From assembly GCA_013812485.1 (NCBI GenBank), contig JACCTJ010000254.1:1-5895 (forward strand): a stretch of 5,895 nucleotides of DNA, given 5' to 3'. Below are positions 1 to 5,146 of the stretch, piece after piece. Positions within the stretch are counted from its first letter, which is position 1. Each line of letters starts with the position of its first letter. Source of the stretch: Thermoleophilaceae bacterium. GTDB taxonomy: Bacteria; Actinomycetota; Thermoleophilia; Solirubrobacterales; Thermoleophilaceae. Both the position numbers and the translations under genes were made by a program. Under the pieces are notes generated by a model that was not told the origin of the DNA, searched no databases, and was given only the letters and a program-made list of their open reading frames with translations.

Positions 1-308
1 CGATCCGTCCGCTCGCCCTGGCCCGCTTCTACCGCGCGATCGATCCGCCGGCGACCGATCTGGTGCGCCAGCCCGACCTGATCGAATCCGTGGGCGTGGG
101 GGAGTGGCCGCTGGCGCGCCAGGCCACCTTCTCGCTGTGGCGCAGTCTCGAGGGGGCTCGCCGCTACGCCTACGGTCGCCCAGACCACCGCGAGGTCGTG
201 CGCCGGACCCGCGCCGAGCGCTGGTACTCGGAGGAGCTGTTCGCGCGCTTTAGTCCGTACGGATCGCAGGGGACGTGGAACGGGAGGGATCCGCTCGCGG
301 CGGCCTGA
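1..308 (+). CDS. crtA: CrtA-like carotenoid (spheroidene-type) monooxygenase, 3' end only
   Basis: This is the last 101 residues of a protein whose start lies left of the window; the reading frame begins at base 3 and stops at TGA 306-308. The visible tail contains [16 protein letters not shown], then a Tyr/His-containing stretch ([13 protein letters not shown]), then [10 protein letters not shown], and ends with a [13 protein letters not shown] segment. This series matches the C-terminal half of the CrtA (spheroidene monooxygenase) family as I know it. CrtA enzymes insert oxygen at C-2 of acyclic carotenoids to give a 2-keto group. The gene converges on the carotenoid desaturase and hydratase genes to its right with a 53-nt gap, which supports a pigment role. 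The internal GTG at 63 is not the start, because the conserved frame continues upstream to the window edge. The true substrate cannot be told from this fragment. A related family member of unknown substrate is the main alternative. Confidence 0.78.
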   Translation, partial: IRPLALARFYRAIDPPATDLVRQPDLIESVGVGEWPLARQATFSLWRSLEGARRYAYGRPDHREVVRRTRAERWYSEELFARFSPYGSQGTWNGRDPLAAA

Positions 309-315
309 GCGCGCG

Positions 316-329
316 CGGCGCGCGCGCCG
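316..329. repeat. GC palindrome between convergent crtA-like and crtD-like genes
   Basis: CGGCGCGCGCGCCG is a perfect 14-nt palindrome in the 53-nt gap between the two convergent stop codons. As RNA it could form a short hairpin in either direction and so act as a two-way transcription end. No T-run follows on either strand and a GC-alternating stretch is easily palindromic by chance, so a terminator role is only a guess. Confidence 0.2.
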
Positions 330-361
330 GTCGATCTCCGAGTGAGCGTCCGCGCCCGGGC

Positions 362-1867
362 TCAGGCCGCCGGGCCGATCGCCTCGGCGACGAGGCGGGC
401 TCCGAGCGCGACGAGCGGGAGCCCGCCGCCCGGGTGGACGGTCCCGCCGACGAGGTGCAGCCCGTCGATCCCGCGGCCGGAGTTGCCCGGCCGCTCGAGG
501 CTTCCGCGCAGCCGTCCGTGCGGCGCCGCCCCGTAGATAGCCCCGCCCGGCGCCCCCGTCTCACGCTCGAGGTCGGCCGGGGTGCGGCGCGCGCGGACCT
601 CGATCCGCTCGCGCACATCGAGGCCGCGGGCGGCGAGGCGCTCGAGCAGATGCGCCTCGTAGCTCTCCGCGCGCTCGTCCCAGTGGAGCCCGCCGCCGTC
701 GGTCGGCGCGTTGGCGAGCACGAACAGGTTCTCGCCGCCGGCCGGCGCCTGGGTCGGGTCGGTGGCCACCGAGGCGCTCAGGTAGAGCGTCGGGTCCTCG
801 ACGGGTCGGCGACGGCGGAAGACGTCGTCGAACTCGGCGTCGTAGTCGGCCGGGAAGAGGATCGTGTGGTGGGTCAGCTCGGGGGTGCGCCCGCGCAGGC
901 CGAGCATGAGCACGAAGCCCGAGAGCGAGCGCTCGGCCTCGAGCACGCGCGAGGCCTCGCGGCGGCCGCGCGCGCCCTCGCTGCCACGCGCGAGCAGGTC
1001 TGCGAAGAGAGCCTGCGCGTCGACTCCGCATACCACCGCGTCGCACTCGATGGCCTCGGCGTCGGTCTCGACCGCTCGCACCCGCAGCGCTGCCCCGTTT
1101 CCGGCCGCGCAGGCGATCCGGCGTGCGCCGGTCTCGAGCCGCAGCTCGCCGCCGAGGCGCTCGACCCGCCGGGCGAGCGCCTCCACGAGCCGGTGCAGCC
1201 CGCCCGCGACGTGCCATGCCCCGAAGGCGTGCTCGACGTAGCCGGCCGCCGCCAGGGCCGCCGGCGCTCGCCGGGGGTCTGCCCCCGCGTAGGTCGCGAA
1301 CCGCTCGGCCACGAGCCGGAGACGAGGATCGCGCAGGTGCGCCTTCGCGAGCGAGCGCAGCGTGCGCCACGGGCGCACGCGCAGGAGGTCGAGCGGATGG
1401 GGGCTCGGCTCACCTGGCGACGGGCGGCGCGGCGGCCACGGCGGCGGGGCGCTCAGGTAGCGCAGCGAGGCCGGCCACATGCTCGCGCAGGCCCCCATGA
1501 AGGCGGCCCAGTCGGTGCCCGCTCCCCGCGACCATCGCTCGAGCGCGGCGAGGGTGGGCGGGAGGTCGGCACCGAGGTCGAACCCTGTCCCGTCGGCGAA
1601 GCGGTAGCGCGTGACCGGCTCGACGCGAACGAGCTCGAGCTCCTCGTCGAGCGGGGCGCCGGTGGCGGCGAACAGCTCCTCGAAGACCCAGGGCATGGTC
1701 AGCAGCGACGGGCCCGAGTCGAAGCGGTAGCCACCGAGCTCGACCAGCCCGCACTTGCCGCCGGTGACCGTCGCGCGTTCGAGGACCGTCACCGCGTGCC
1801 CGAGCGCGGCCAGCCGCGCGGCCGCGGCGAGGCCGCCCACGCCGGCACCGACCACCACGATTCTCAT
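362..1867 (-). CDS. CrtI/CrtD-type FAD-dependent carotenoid desaturase
   Basis: This 501-residue protein has the full layout and typical length of the phytoene desaturase (CrtI) family. Residues 3-30 are an N-terminal dinucleotide-binding fold (VVVGAGVGGLAAAARLAALG, then VLE). GGKCG at 36-40 and RFDSGPSLL at 48-56 follow, then the family core around 213-245 (HAFGAWHVAGGLHRLVEAL). HTILFPADYDAEF lies at 334-346, LYLSASVATDP near 361-371, and the C-terminal FAD motif GLHLVGGTVHPGGGLPLV at 469-486. It would introduce double bonds into a carotenoid chain at the membrane surface. The HPGGGLPLV ending and the position directly after cruF favour a C-3,4 desaturase (CrtD-like) acting on a hydrated end group rather than phytoene itself; this subfamily call is inference. 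The ATG at 1867 opens the Rossmann motif immediately and overlaps the upstream cruF stop by 4 nt (ATGA), implying translational coupling. The frame stays open far upstream, but that stretch is only antisense to or out of frame with cruF and rplU. Confidence 0.9.
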   Translation of the reverse strand: MRIVVVGAGVGGLAAAARLAALGHAVTVLERATVTGGKCGLVELGGYRFDSGPSLLTMPWVFEELFAATGAPLDEELELVRVEPVTRYRFADGTGFDLGADLPPTLAALERWSRGAGTDWAAFMGACASMWPASLRYLSAPPPWPPRRPSPGEPSPHPLDLLRVRPWRTLRSLAKAHLRDPRLRLVAERFATYAGADPRRAPAALAAAGYVEHAFGAWHVAGGLHRLVEALARRVERLGGELRLETGARRIACAAGNGAALRVRAVETDAEAIECDAVVCGVDAQALFADLLARGSEGARGRREASRVLEAERSLSGFVLMLGLRGRTPELTHHTILFPADYDAEFDDVFRRRRPVEDPTLYLSASVATDPTQAPAGGENLFVLANAPTDGGGLHWDERAESYEAHLLERLAARGLDVRERIEVRARRTPADLERETGAPGGAIYGAAPHGRLRGSLERPGNSGRGIDGLHLVGGTVHPGGGLPLVALGARLVAEAIGPAA

Positions 1868-2628
1868 CGCGAGCGTCGAAGGGCGCGCGGACCGTGCCCG
1901 GCGAGCCGGCGCGCCAGGGCGGGCACCGCGAACAGCCCCATCGCCGCGCCGCCGGCCGCGGCGACCCGCGGGCGGCGCCAGACCGCCACGTTGGCCACCG
2001 TCTCCCCGATCCAGGTCCAGGCGTACAGGGCGAGGGCGCCGTCGTCGCGGGCCGCGACCTCGGACTCGCCCGGCCCGTGCTCGAGCGTCGCCCAGGAGGA
2101 GAAGATCACCAGCGCGGTGCCGAGCCAGCCGAGGAAGTTCGAGGCCGGAACGCCCTCGTAGCGACCGCCGCCGGGCCACGACCAGTAGCCCTCGCGCACC
2201 ATGCGCGGATCGAGGAAGACGTCCCACGCGGTCAGCGCTCCCGCGGCCAGCGGCACCCGGACGGCGGGGCGGCGATCGATCAGGCCGGCGACCACCCACG
2301 CCGGGCGCGACATCATCGCCCAAGCCGCGCCGGCGAGCAGGGGAACGCCGGCGACCCGCGGGCCGAGCTTGTCGCTGTAGTGGTAGTGGCCGAACGGACG
2401 GCCGGTGGCCACGCCCGCGAGCTCGACGGCGAAACCGGTGCTGCCCGCGCCGAGGAGCAGGGTCGCGCCGCGGCGGGCTCCCCTCGCGTCGACCGCCTCG
2501 GCGCCGGCGGCGATGAGCATCAGCACGACGATCGAGCGGGTGGCCGCCGTCAGGTGCCGCGGAGGCAGGAACGAATAGCCCACCTGGGCGCCGACCAGCA
2601 GCGCGAACAGCGATCGGAACGCCCTCAT
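1864..2628 (-). CDS. cruF: CruF-type carotenoid hydratase, membrane protein
   Basis: This 254-residue, strongly hydrophobic protein belongs to the CruF/DUF422 carotenoid biosynthesis family. The key motifs are E69-L-A-G-V-A-T-G-R-P-F-G-H-Y-H-Y84 followed by KLGP at 87-90 and GVP at 94-96. A second motif, AWDVFLDPRMVREGYWSW, spans 134-151, and YEGVPASNFLGW spans 157-168. Several likely membrane segments occur at about 4-21, 31-46, 54-72, 92-116, 125-139, 164-180 and 222-238; these are estimates by eye. Characterised CruF proteins add water across the C-1,2 double bond of an acyclic carotenoid end, for example in myxol, deinoxanthin and bacterioruberin synthesis. The gene is first of a leftward two-gene unit and its stop overlaps the desaturase start. 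The ATG at 2628 is favoured because a TAGACT hexamer lies 9 nt upstream and the N-terminus runs straight into a membrane segment. No Shine-Dalgarno is evident. The exact substrate is inferred from context only. Confidence 0.88.
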   Translation of the reverse strand: MRAFRSLFALLVGAQVGYSFLPPRHLTAATRSIVVLMLIAAGAEAVDARGARRGATLLLGAGSTGFAVELAGVATGRPFGHYHYSDKLGPRVAGVPLLAGAAWAMMSRPAWVVAGLIDRRPAVRVPLAAGALTAWDVFLDPRMVREGYWSWPGGGRYEGVPASNFLGWLGTALVIFSSWATLEHGPGESEVAARDDGALALYAWTWIGETVANVAVWRRPRVAAAGGAAMGLFAVPALARRLAGHGPRALRRSR

Positions 2629-2637
2629 CGAGCGGCG

Positions 2638-2643
2638 AGTCTA
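2638..2643 (-). promoter_or_regulatory. Candidate -10 element for the cruF-crtD-like unit
   Basis: On the minus strand TAGACT (a TANNNT hexamer) ends 9 nt before the cruF ATG. If transcription starts about 6-9 nt downstream of it, the mRNA would be leaderless or nearly so, which fits the lack of a Shine-Dalgarno. No recognisable -35 sequence lies 16-18 nt upstream. Confidence 0.5.
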
Positions 2644-2680
2644 TGGGCGAACGCGGACCCGCCCGCCGCCTCGCGCGCGC

Positions 2681-2686
2681 TAGACT
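2681..2686 (+). promoter_or_regulatory. rplU: Candidate -10 element for the rplU-rpmA-obg operon
   Basis: TAGACT matches the TANNNT pattern of actinobacterial -10 elements. A start site near 2692-2694 would give a leader of about 30 nt before the rplU ATG. No clear -35 hexamer is seen 16-18 nt upstream, where the sequence is only GC-rich and would also be shared with the opposing promoter. Confidence 0.5.
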
Positions 2687-2695
2687 CGCGGTCGC

Positions 2696-2713
2696 GACGC
2701 CCCGGTGGGCGTC
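2696..2713 (+). promoter_or_regulatory. Leader hairpin directly upstream of rplU
   Basis: GACGCCC (2696-2702) pairs perfectly with GGGCGTC (2707-2713) around the four-base loop CGGT. It is followed by the pyrimidine run TTCTCTT, and the ATG comes 10 nt after the stem. There is no purine-rich Shine-Dalgarno between stem and start. Placed just after the predicted transcription start, the hairpin occupies most of the leader. It could be a site for control by ribosomal protein L21, an mRNA-stabilising 5' stem, or a weak attenuator. The structure is seen directly; its function is inferred. Confidence 0.5.
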
Positions 2714-2723
2714 TTCTCTTGCC

Positions 2724-3080
2724 ATGTACGCAATCGTCAAAGTCGGCGGCCGCCAGTACCGCGTCGAGGAGGGTGATTCCCTGCTCGTGAACCGTATGCG
2801 CGAGGACGAGGGCACCAAGGTCGAGCTCCGGCCGATCCTCTTTCGCGACGACGAGGCGATCCTCGACCCCGGCGAGCTGGCCAAGGTCAAGGTCGAGGCT
2901 GTGGTCGCCGGTCACGAGCGCGGGCCGAAGATCCACGTGCTCAAGTTCAAGCCGAAGCACGGCTACAAGAAGCGCATGGGCCACCGCTCGGATCTGACCC
3001 GCCTCGAGGTCAGGGAGATCAAGATGATGTCGCGCAAGCGCCCGGGCCAGGCGGACAAGGAGACCGAGGATGGCGCATAA
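2724..3080 (+). CDS. rplU: 50S ribosomal protein L21 (bL21)
   Basis: This 118-residue protein is ribosomal protein bL21, a structural protein of the large subunit that contacts 23S rRNA. It opens with the family signature [14 protein letters not shown] (1-14). It carries the C-terminal RNA-binding block [20 protein letters not shown] (69-88) followed by TRLEVREI (92-99). The basic, Met-containing tail from about 100 to 118 makes it longer than the roughly 103 residues common in the family, and its coding sequence contains the Shine-Dalgarno and start of rpmA. ATG 2724 is chosen because it gives the exact conserved N-terminus; an in-frame ATG at 2643 would add 27 low-complexity residues and would lie upstream of the predicted promoter. 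It is the first gene of a ribosome-assembly operon with rpmA and obg. No Shine-Dalgarno precedes it; a hairpin does instead. Confidence 0.97.
   Translation: MYAIVKVGGRQYRVEEGDSLLVNRMREDEGTKVELRPILFRDDEAILDPGELAKVKVEAVVAGHERGPKIHVLKFKPKHGYKKRMGHRSDLTRLEVREIKMMSRKRPGQADKETEDGA
3057..3062 (+). promoter_or_regulatory. Shine-Dalgarno of rpmA, inside rplU
   Basis: AAGGAG ends 7 nt before the rpmA ATG at 3070 and lies within the last codons of rplU. It is the clearest ribosome binding site in the window, in contrast to rplU, obg, proB and cruF, where none is evident. Confidence 0.85.
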
Positions 3081-3324
3081 GAAGGGACTCGGATCGAGCC
3101 GCAACGGCCGCGACTCGCAGGCTCAGCGCCTCGGCGTCAAGGTCTTCGCGGGCCAGACGGTCACCGGCGGCGAGATCATCGTGCGCCAGCGCGGCACCCG
3201 GTTCCGTCCCGGCGTCGGCGTCGGCATCGGCAAGGACGACACCATCTTCGCCGCCCGTCCGGGCACGGTCGACTTCAAGACCGGCCGGAGGGGGCGCGTG
3301 ATCTCGGTGTTGCCCGGCGAGTAG
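3070..3324 (+). CDS. rpmA: 50S ribosomal protein L27 (bL27)
   Basis: This 84-residue protein is bL27, whose flexible N-terminus reaches the peptidyl transferase centre. The N-terminal signature [16 protein letters not shown] is at 1-16, [10 protein letters not shown] at 20-29, and the family core [20 protein letters not shown] at about 37-56, followed by DDTIFA. Length is as expected (about 85 residues). It begins directly with MAHKKG, so it lacks the cleaved N-terminal extension found in Firmicutes and needs no Prp-type processing protease. The gene overlaps the end of rplU by 11 nt and uses a strong Shine-Dalgarno, so its translation is likely coupled to that of L21. Its TAG stop is the loop of a perfect hairpin described separately. 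Confidence 0.97.
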   Translation: MAHKKGLGSSRNGRDSQAQRLGVKVFAGQTVTGGEIIVRQRGTRFRPGVGVGIGKDDTIFAARPGTVDFKTGRRGRVISVLPGE

Positions 3325-3334
3325 CTCGCCGGGC
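3312..3334 (+). promoter_or_regulatory. Perfect 10-bp hairpin with the rpmA stop codon as its loop
   Basis: GCCCGGCGAG (3312-3321) and CTCGCCGGGC (3325-3334) pair without mismatch around the three bases TAG, which are the rpmA stop codon. No T-run follows, so it is not a classic intrinsic terminator. An alternative stem using GGGCG (3331-3335) with CGCCC (3342-3346) would be mutually exclusive with it. It may partially end transcription, block 3' exonucleases, or set the ratio of ribosomal protein to Obg expression. The pairing is seen directly; the role is inferred. Confidence 0.55.
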
Positions 3335-3352
3335 GCGCCCGCGCCCGAAGCG

Positions 3353-4663
3353 TTGTTCACCGACCGCGCCAAGATCTTCGTGCAGGCCGGCGCAGGCGGC
3401 AACGGAGTCGTCTCCTTCCGCCGCGAGGCGCACGTCCCGCGCGGCGGCCCCGACGGCGGTGACGGCGGGAGTGGTGCCGACGTGGTGCTCGTCTGCGACG
3501 CCTCGCTGCGCGACCTCGGCCACTTCCGCCGCCGCGCTCACTTCAAGGCGGCGCGCGGTGGCCACGGCGAAGGGGCTAGCCGCCACGGGGCGAGCCCGCG
3601 CGAGCTCCAGATCGCCGTTGCGCCCGGCACCGTGGTCGAGGACCCGTTGCACGAGGCGCGCTACGACCTGCGCACCGGCGGCGAGCGCGCCGTGGTTGCC
3701 CGCGGGGGCGCGGGCGGGCACGGCAACCGCCGCTTCGCCACGTCCACCCGCCAGGCTCCTCGCTTCGCCGAGCGCGGCCTGCCTGGGGAGGAGGGATGGA
3801 TCGAGCTCCAGCTCAAGCTGCTCGCCGACGCCGGCCTCGTCGGGCTGCCGAACGCCGGCAAGTCGTCGCTCCTGGCGCGGATGACCCGAGCCCAGCCCCG
3901 GGTCGCCGACTATCCGTTCACCACCCTCGAGCCGGTGCTCGGCGTGCTCGAGGGCGAGGAGCGCCAGCTCGTGGTGGCCGACATCCCGGGCCTGATCGAG
4001 GGCGCCCACGAGGGCGCGGGGCTCGGGCACGACTTCCTGGCCCACATCGAGCGCACCCGGCTGCTCGTCCACGTGCTCGACCTCGCGCCGGTGGACGGGT
4101 CGGAGCCGGTGGACAACCACGCCACCGTCGAGGCCGAGCTCGCTGGACACGCCGCGGGGCTCGAGGAGCTTCCCCGGCTGCTCTGTCTCTCGAAGTCCGA
4201 CCTCGTGCCGCCCGAGCAGGCCGAGGCGGTCACGACCGAGTGGCGCGACCGCCTCGGCGACTCTGTGCTCGAGGTGCTCGTCACCTCGGCGGCCACTGGC
4301 CAGGGGCTCGAAGAGCTCGGGGCGGCCGTGCTGCGGGCGGTCCCGGTGCCCGACGAGGTCTCGCCGCCGGCCGGGGAGGCGCCGATGCCGAGCGCCGCGC
4401 ACCGGGTCTACCGCCCCGGCGGCGGCGACTCGTTTGACGTCGAGCCGGCTCCGAGCGGAGGCTTCCGGGTGACCGGGCCCGCGGTCGAGCGCCTGGTCGC
4501 CCGGCACGATCTCGAGAATCCCGACGCGCTGCGCTACCTCGAGGAGCGCCTGCGCGGGCTCGGCGTCATCCGCGCCCTCGAGGCCGTCGGGTTCCGTGCG
4601 GGCGACGACGTGGAGATCGCCGGCACGCTGTTCGAGCTCGATCCGGGCGCGCCCTTGCGCTGA
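3353..4663 (+). CDS. obgE: Obg/CgtA ribosome-assembly GTPase with OCT domain
   Basis: This 436-residue protein is the conserved GTPase Obg, which binds the 50S subunit and acts in its late assembly and in stress responses. The glycine-rich Obg fold fills about 1-158 (AGAGGNG at 12-18, GGPDGGDGG at 31-39). The GTPase domain has G1 GLPNAGKSS (164-172), the Obg-type switch DYPFTTLEP (186-194), and G3 DIPG (210-213) followed by AGLGHDFLAHIERT (222-235). G4 is SKSD (280-283) and G5 is SAA (312-314). The C-terminal OCT domain spans about 351-430, ending EIAGTLFEL. G4 is normally NKxD, so Ser replaces Asn here. The start is TTG at 3353: it gives the family N-terminus MFTDRAKIFV, and no ATG or GTG lies in frame between the rpmA stop and this point. 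No Shine-Dalgarno is visible. The gap to rpmA is 28 nt, so the gene is probably co-transcribed with rplU and rpmA. Confidence 0.96.
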   Translation: MFTDRAKIFVQAGAGGNGVVSFRREAHVPRGGPDGGDGGSGADVVLVCDASLRDLGHFRRRAHFKAARGGHGEGASRHGASPRELQIAVAPGTVVEDPLHEARYDLRTGGERAVVARGGAGGHGNRRFATSTRQAPRFAERGLPGEEGWIELQLKLLADAGLVGLPNAGKSSLLARMTRAQPRVADYPFTTLEPVLGVLEGEERQLVVADIPGLIEGAHEGAGLGHDFLAHIERTRLLVHVLDLAPVDGSEPVDNHATVEAELAGHAAGLEELPRLLCLSKSDLVPPEQAEAVTTEWRDRLGDSVLEVLVTSAATGQGLEELGAAVLRAVPVPDEVSPPAGEAPMPSAAHRVYRPGGGDSFDVEPAPSGGFRVTGPAVERLVARHDLENPDALRYLEERLRGLGVIRALEAVGFRAGDDVEIAGTLFELDPGAPLR

Positions 4664-4675
4664 GTCGGGGGCGCG
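4648..4675. terminator. Possible two-way terminator between obg and the GNAT gene
   Basis: CGCGCCC (4648-4654) pairs with GGGCGCG (4669-4675) around a 14-nt loop that contains the obg stop codon. It sits at the meeting point of two convergent genes only 16 nt apart, where a shared transcription end is expected. There is no T-run on either strand and the loop is long, so support is weak. Confidence 0.3.
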
Positions 4676-4679
4676 GGCG

Positions 4680-5117
4680 TCAGCCGAGGTCGCGGGTGAA
4701 GCGAAGGTGATCGGGCTGCCATGCGTAGCCGAGCGCCTCCCACAGCGCGAACGCGGCGGGCTCGCTCCTCGCCACGATCGCGGTCAGCCGGAGCGCGCCG
4801 CGCTCGCGCAAGCGCTGCTCTCCACGACGCACGAGCTCCGTGGCCAGACCGCGGCGCCGGTGACGGGGGGAGACCGCCAGCCGATGGAAGCTTCCGCGCC
4901 AGCCGTCCCACGCCACGATCAGCGAGCCGGCCAGCGCGCCGCCGGCCTCCGCGACCACCAGCGCCTCCTCGTCGTGGGCGAGGAGAACGAGCAGCGCCTC
5001 GCGCGAGTCGGTCGGGGTGGGGACGCTGCCTGCGGCGAGCCACAGCTCGAGCACGGCCTCGACGTCGTCGCGCCGCCCCGTCCGGATCGCCCAGTCCCCG
5101 CCCAAGCGACGAGGCAT
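4680..5117 (-). CDS. GNAT-family N-acetyltransferase
   Basis: This 145-residue protein is a single-domain GNAT acetyltransferase, which transfers an acetyl group from acetyl-CoA to an amine. WAIRTGRRDDVEAVLELW at 9-26 is the usual first strand and helix. LVVAEAGGALAGSLIVAWDG at 53-72 forms the central strands. RLAVSPRHRRRGLATELV at 79-96 is motif A with the acetyl-CoA pyrophosphate loop (RRRGLA). AFALWEALGY at 122-131 is the C-terminal motif B. The ATG at 5117 is the furthest in-frame start, since an in-frame TAG lies just upstream at 5133-5135. The gene converges on obg (16-nt gap) and diverges from proB (29-nt gap), so it is transcribed alone. I see no convincing promoter or Shine-Dalgarno for it. 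The substrate is unknown: it could modify a protein terminus such as a ribosomal protein, or a small molecule, and the motifs do not decide this. Confidence 0.88.
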   Translation of the reverse strand: MPRRLGGDWAIRTGRRDDVEAVLELWLAAGSVPTPTDSREALLVLLAHDEEALVVAEAGGALAGSLIVAWDGWRGSFHRLAVSPRHRRRGLATELVRRGEQRLRERGALRLTAIVARSEPAAFALWEALGYAWQPDHLRFTRDLG

Positions 5118-5133
5118 ACCAGCCGTGGCCGCC

Positions 5134-5139
5134 TAACCT
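5134..5139 (+). promoter_or_regulatory. proB: Candidate -10 element giving a leaderless proB mRNA
   Basis: TAACCT fits TANNNT and ends 7 nt before the proB ATG. Transcription would then start at or next to the ATG, giving a leaderless message, a common arrangement in actinobacteria. No Shine-Dalgarno lies in the 29-nt gap to the divergent GNAT gene, which agrees. No -35 match is seen. Confidence 0.5.
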
Positions 5140-5146
5140 TGGCGCC

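Larger units (their letters stand above)
2635..2689. repeat. 9-bp inverted repeat in the cruF/rplU divergent region
   Basis: GCGAGTCTA (2635-2643) and TAGACTCGC (2681-2689) are perfect reverse complements separated by 37 nt. Each arm contains the TAGACT hexamer placed correctly to serve its own divergent gene. The simplest reading is two back-to-back promoters with matching -10 and downstream bases. A shared operator is possible but unsupported. Confidence 0.45.

Noticed and set aside
275..2161. Long open frame (628 codons) on the plus strand across the carotenoid genes
   Set aside because: It is antisense to the desaturase and part of cruF, both with full family motifs. Its translation is low-complexity Arg/Ala/Gly/Glu without recognisable domains, as expected from the opposite strand of very GC-rich DNA.
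2696..2720. The rplU leader hairpin as an intrinsic terminator for an upstream rightward gene
   Set aside because: No plus-strand gene lies between 308 and 2724 that would need one. The trailing TTCTCTT is broken by C residues and the ATG follows at once, so a leader element fits better.
2643..2723. Longer rplU start at ATG 2643
   Set aside because: It would add 27 low-complexity residues before the exact bL21 N-terminus (MYAIVKVGG) and lies upstream of the candidate -10 at 2681.
1894..2790. 298-codon plus-strand open frame crossing cruF and the divergent promoter region
   Set aside because: It is antisense to cruF and ends out of frame inside rplU, with no domain and no ribosome binding site.
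1868..2890. Upstream extension of the desaturase frame giving an 842-residue protein
   Set aside because: The extra 341 codons run through cruF in another frame and antisense to the start of rplU, are Arg-rich and lack motifs. The ATG at 1867 precedes the Rossmann motif directly.
3275..4507. 410-codon open frame on the minus strand opposite obg
   Set aside because: obg is certain from its G motifs and OCT domain. The antisense translation is a His/Arg/Glu-rich shadow with no family resemblance.
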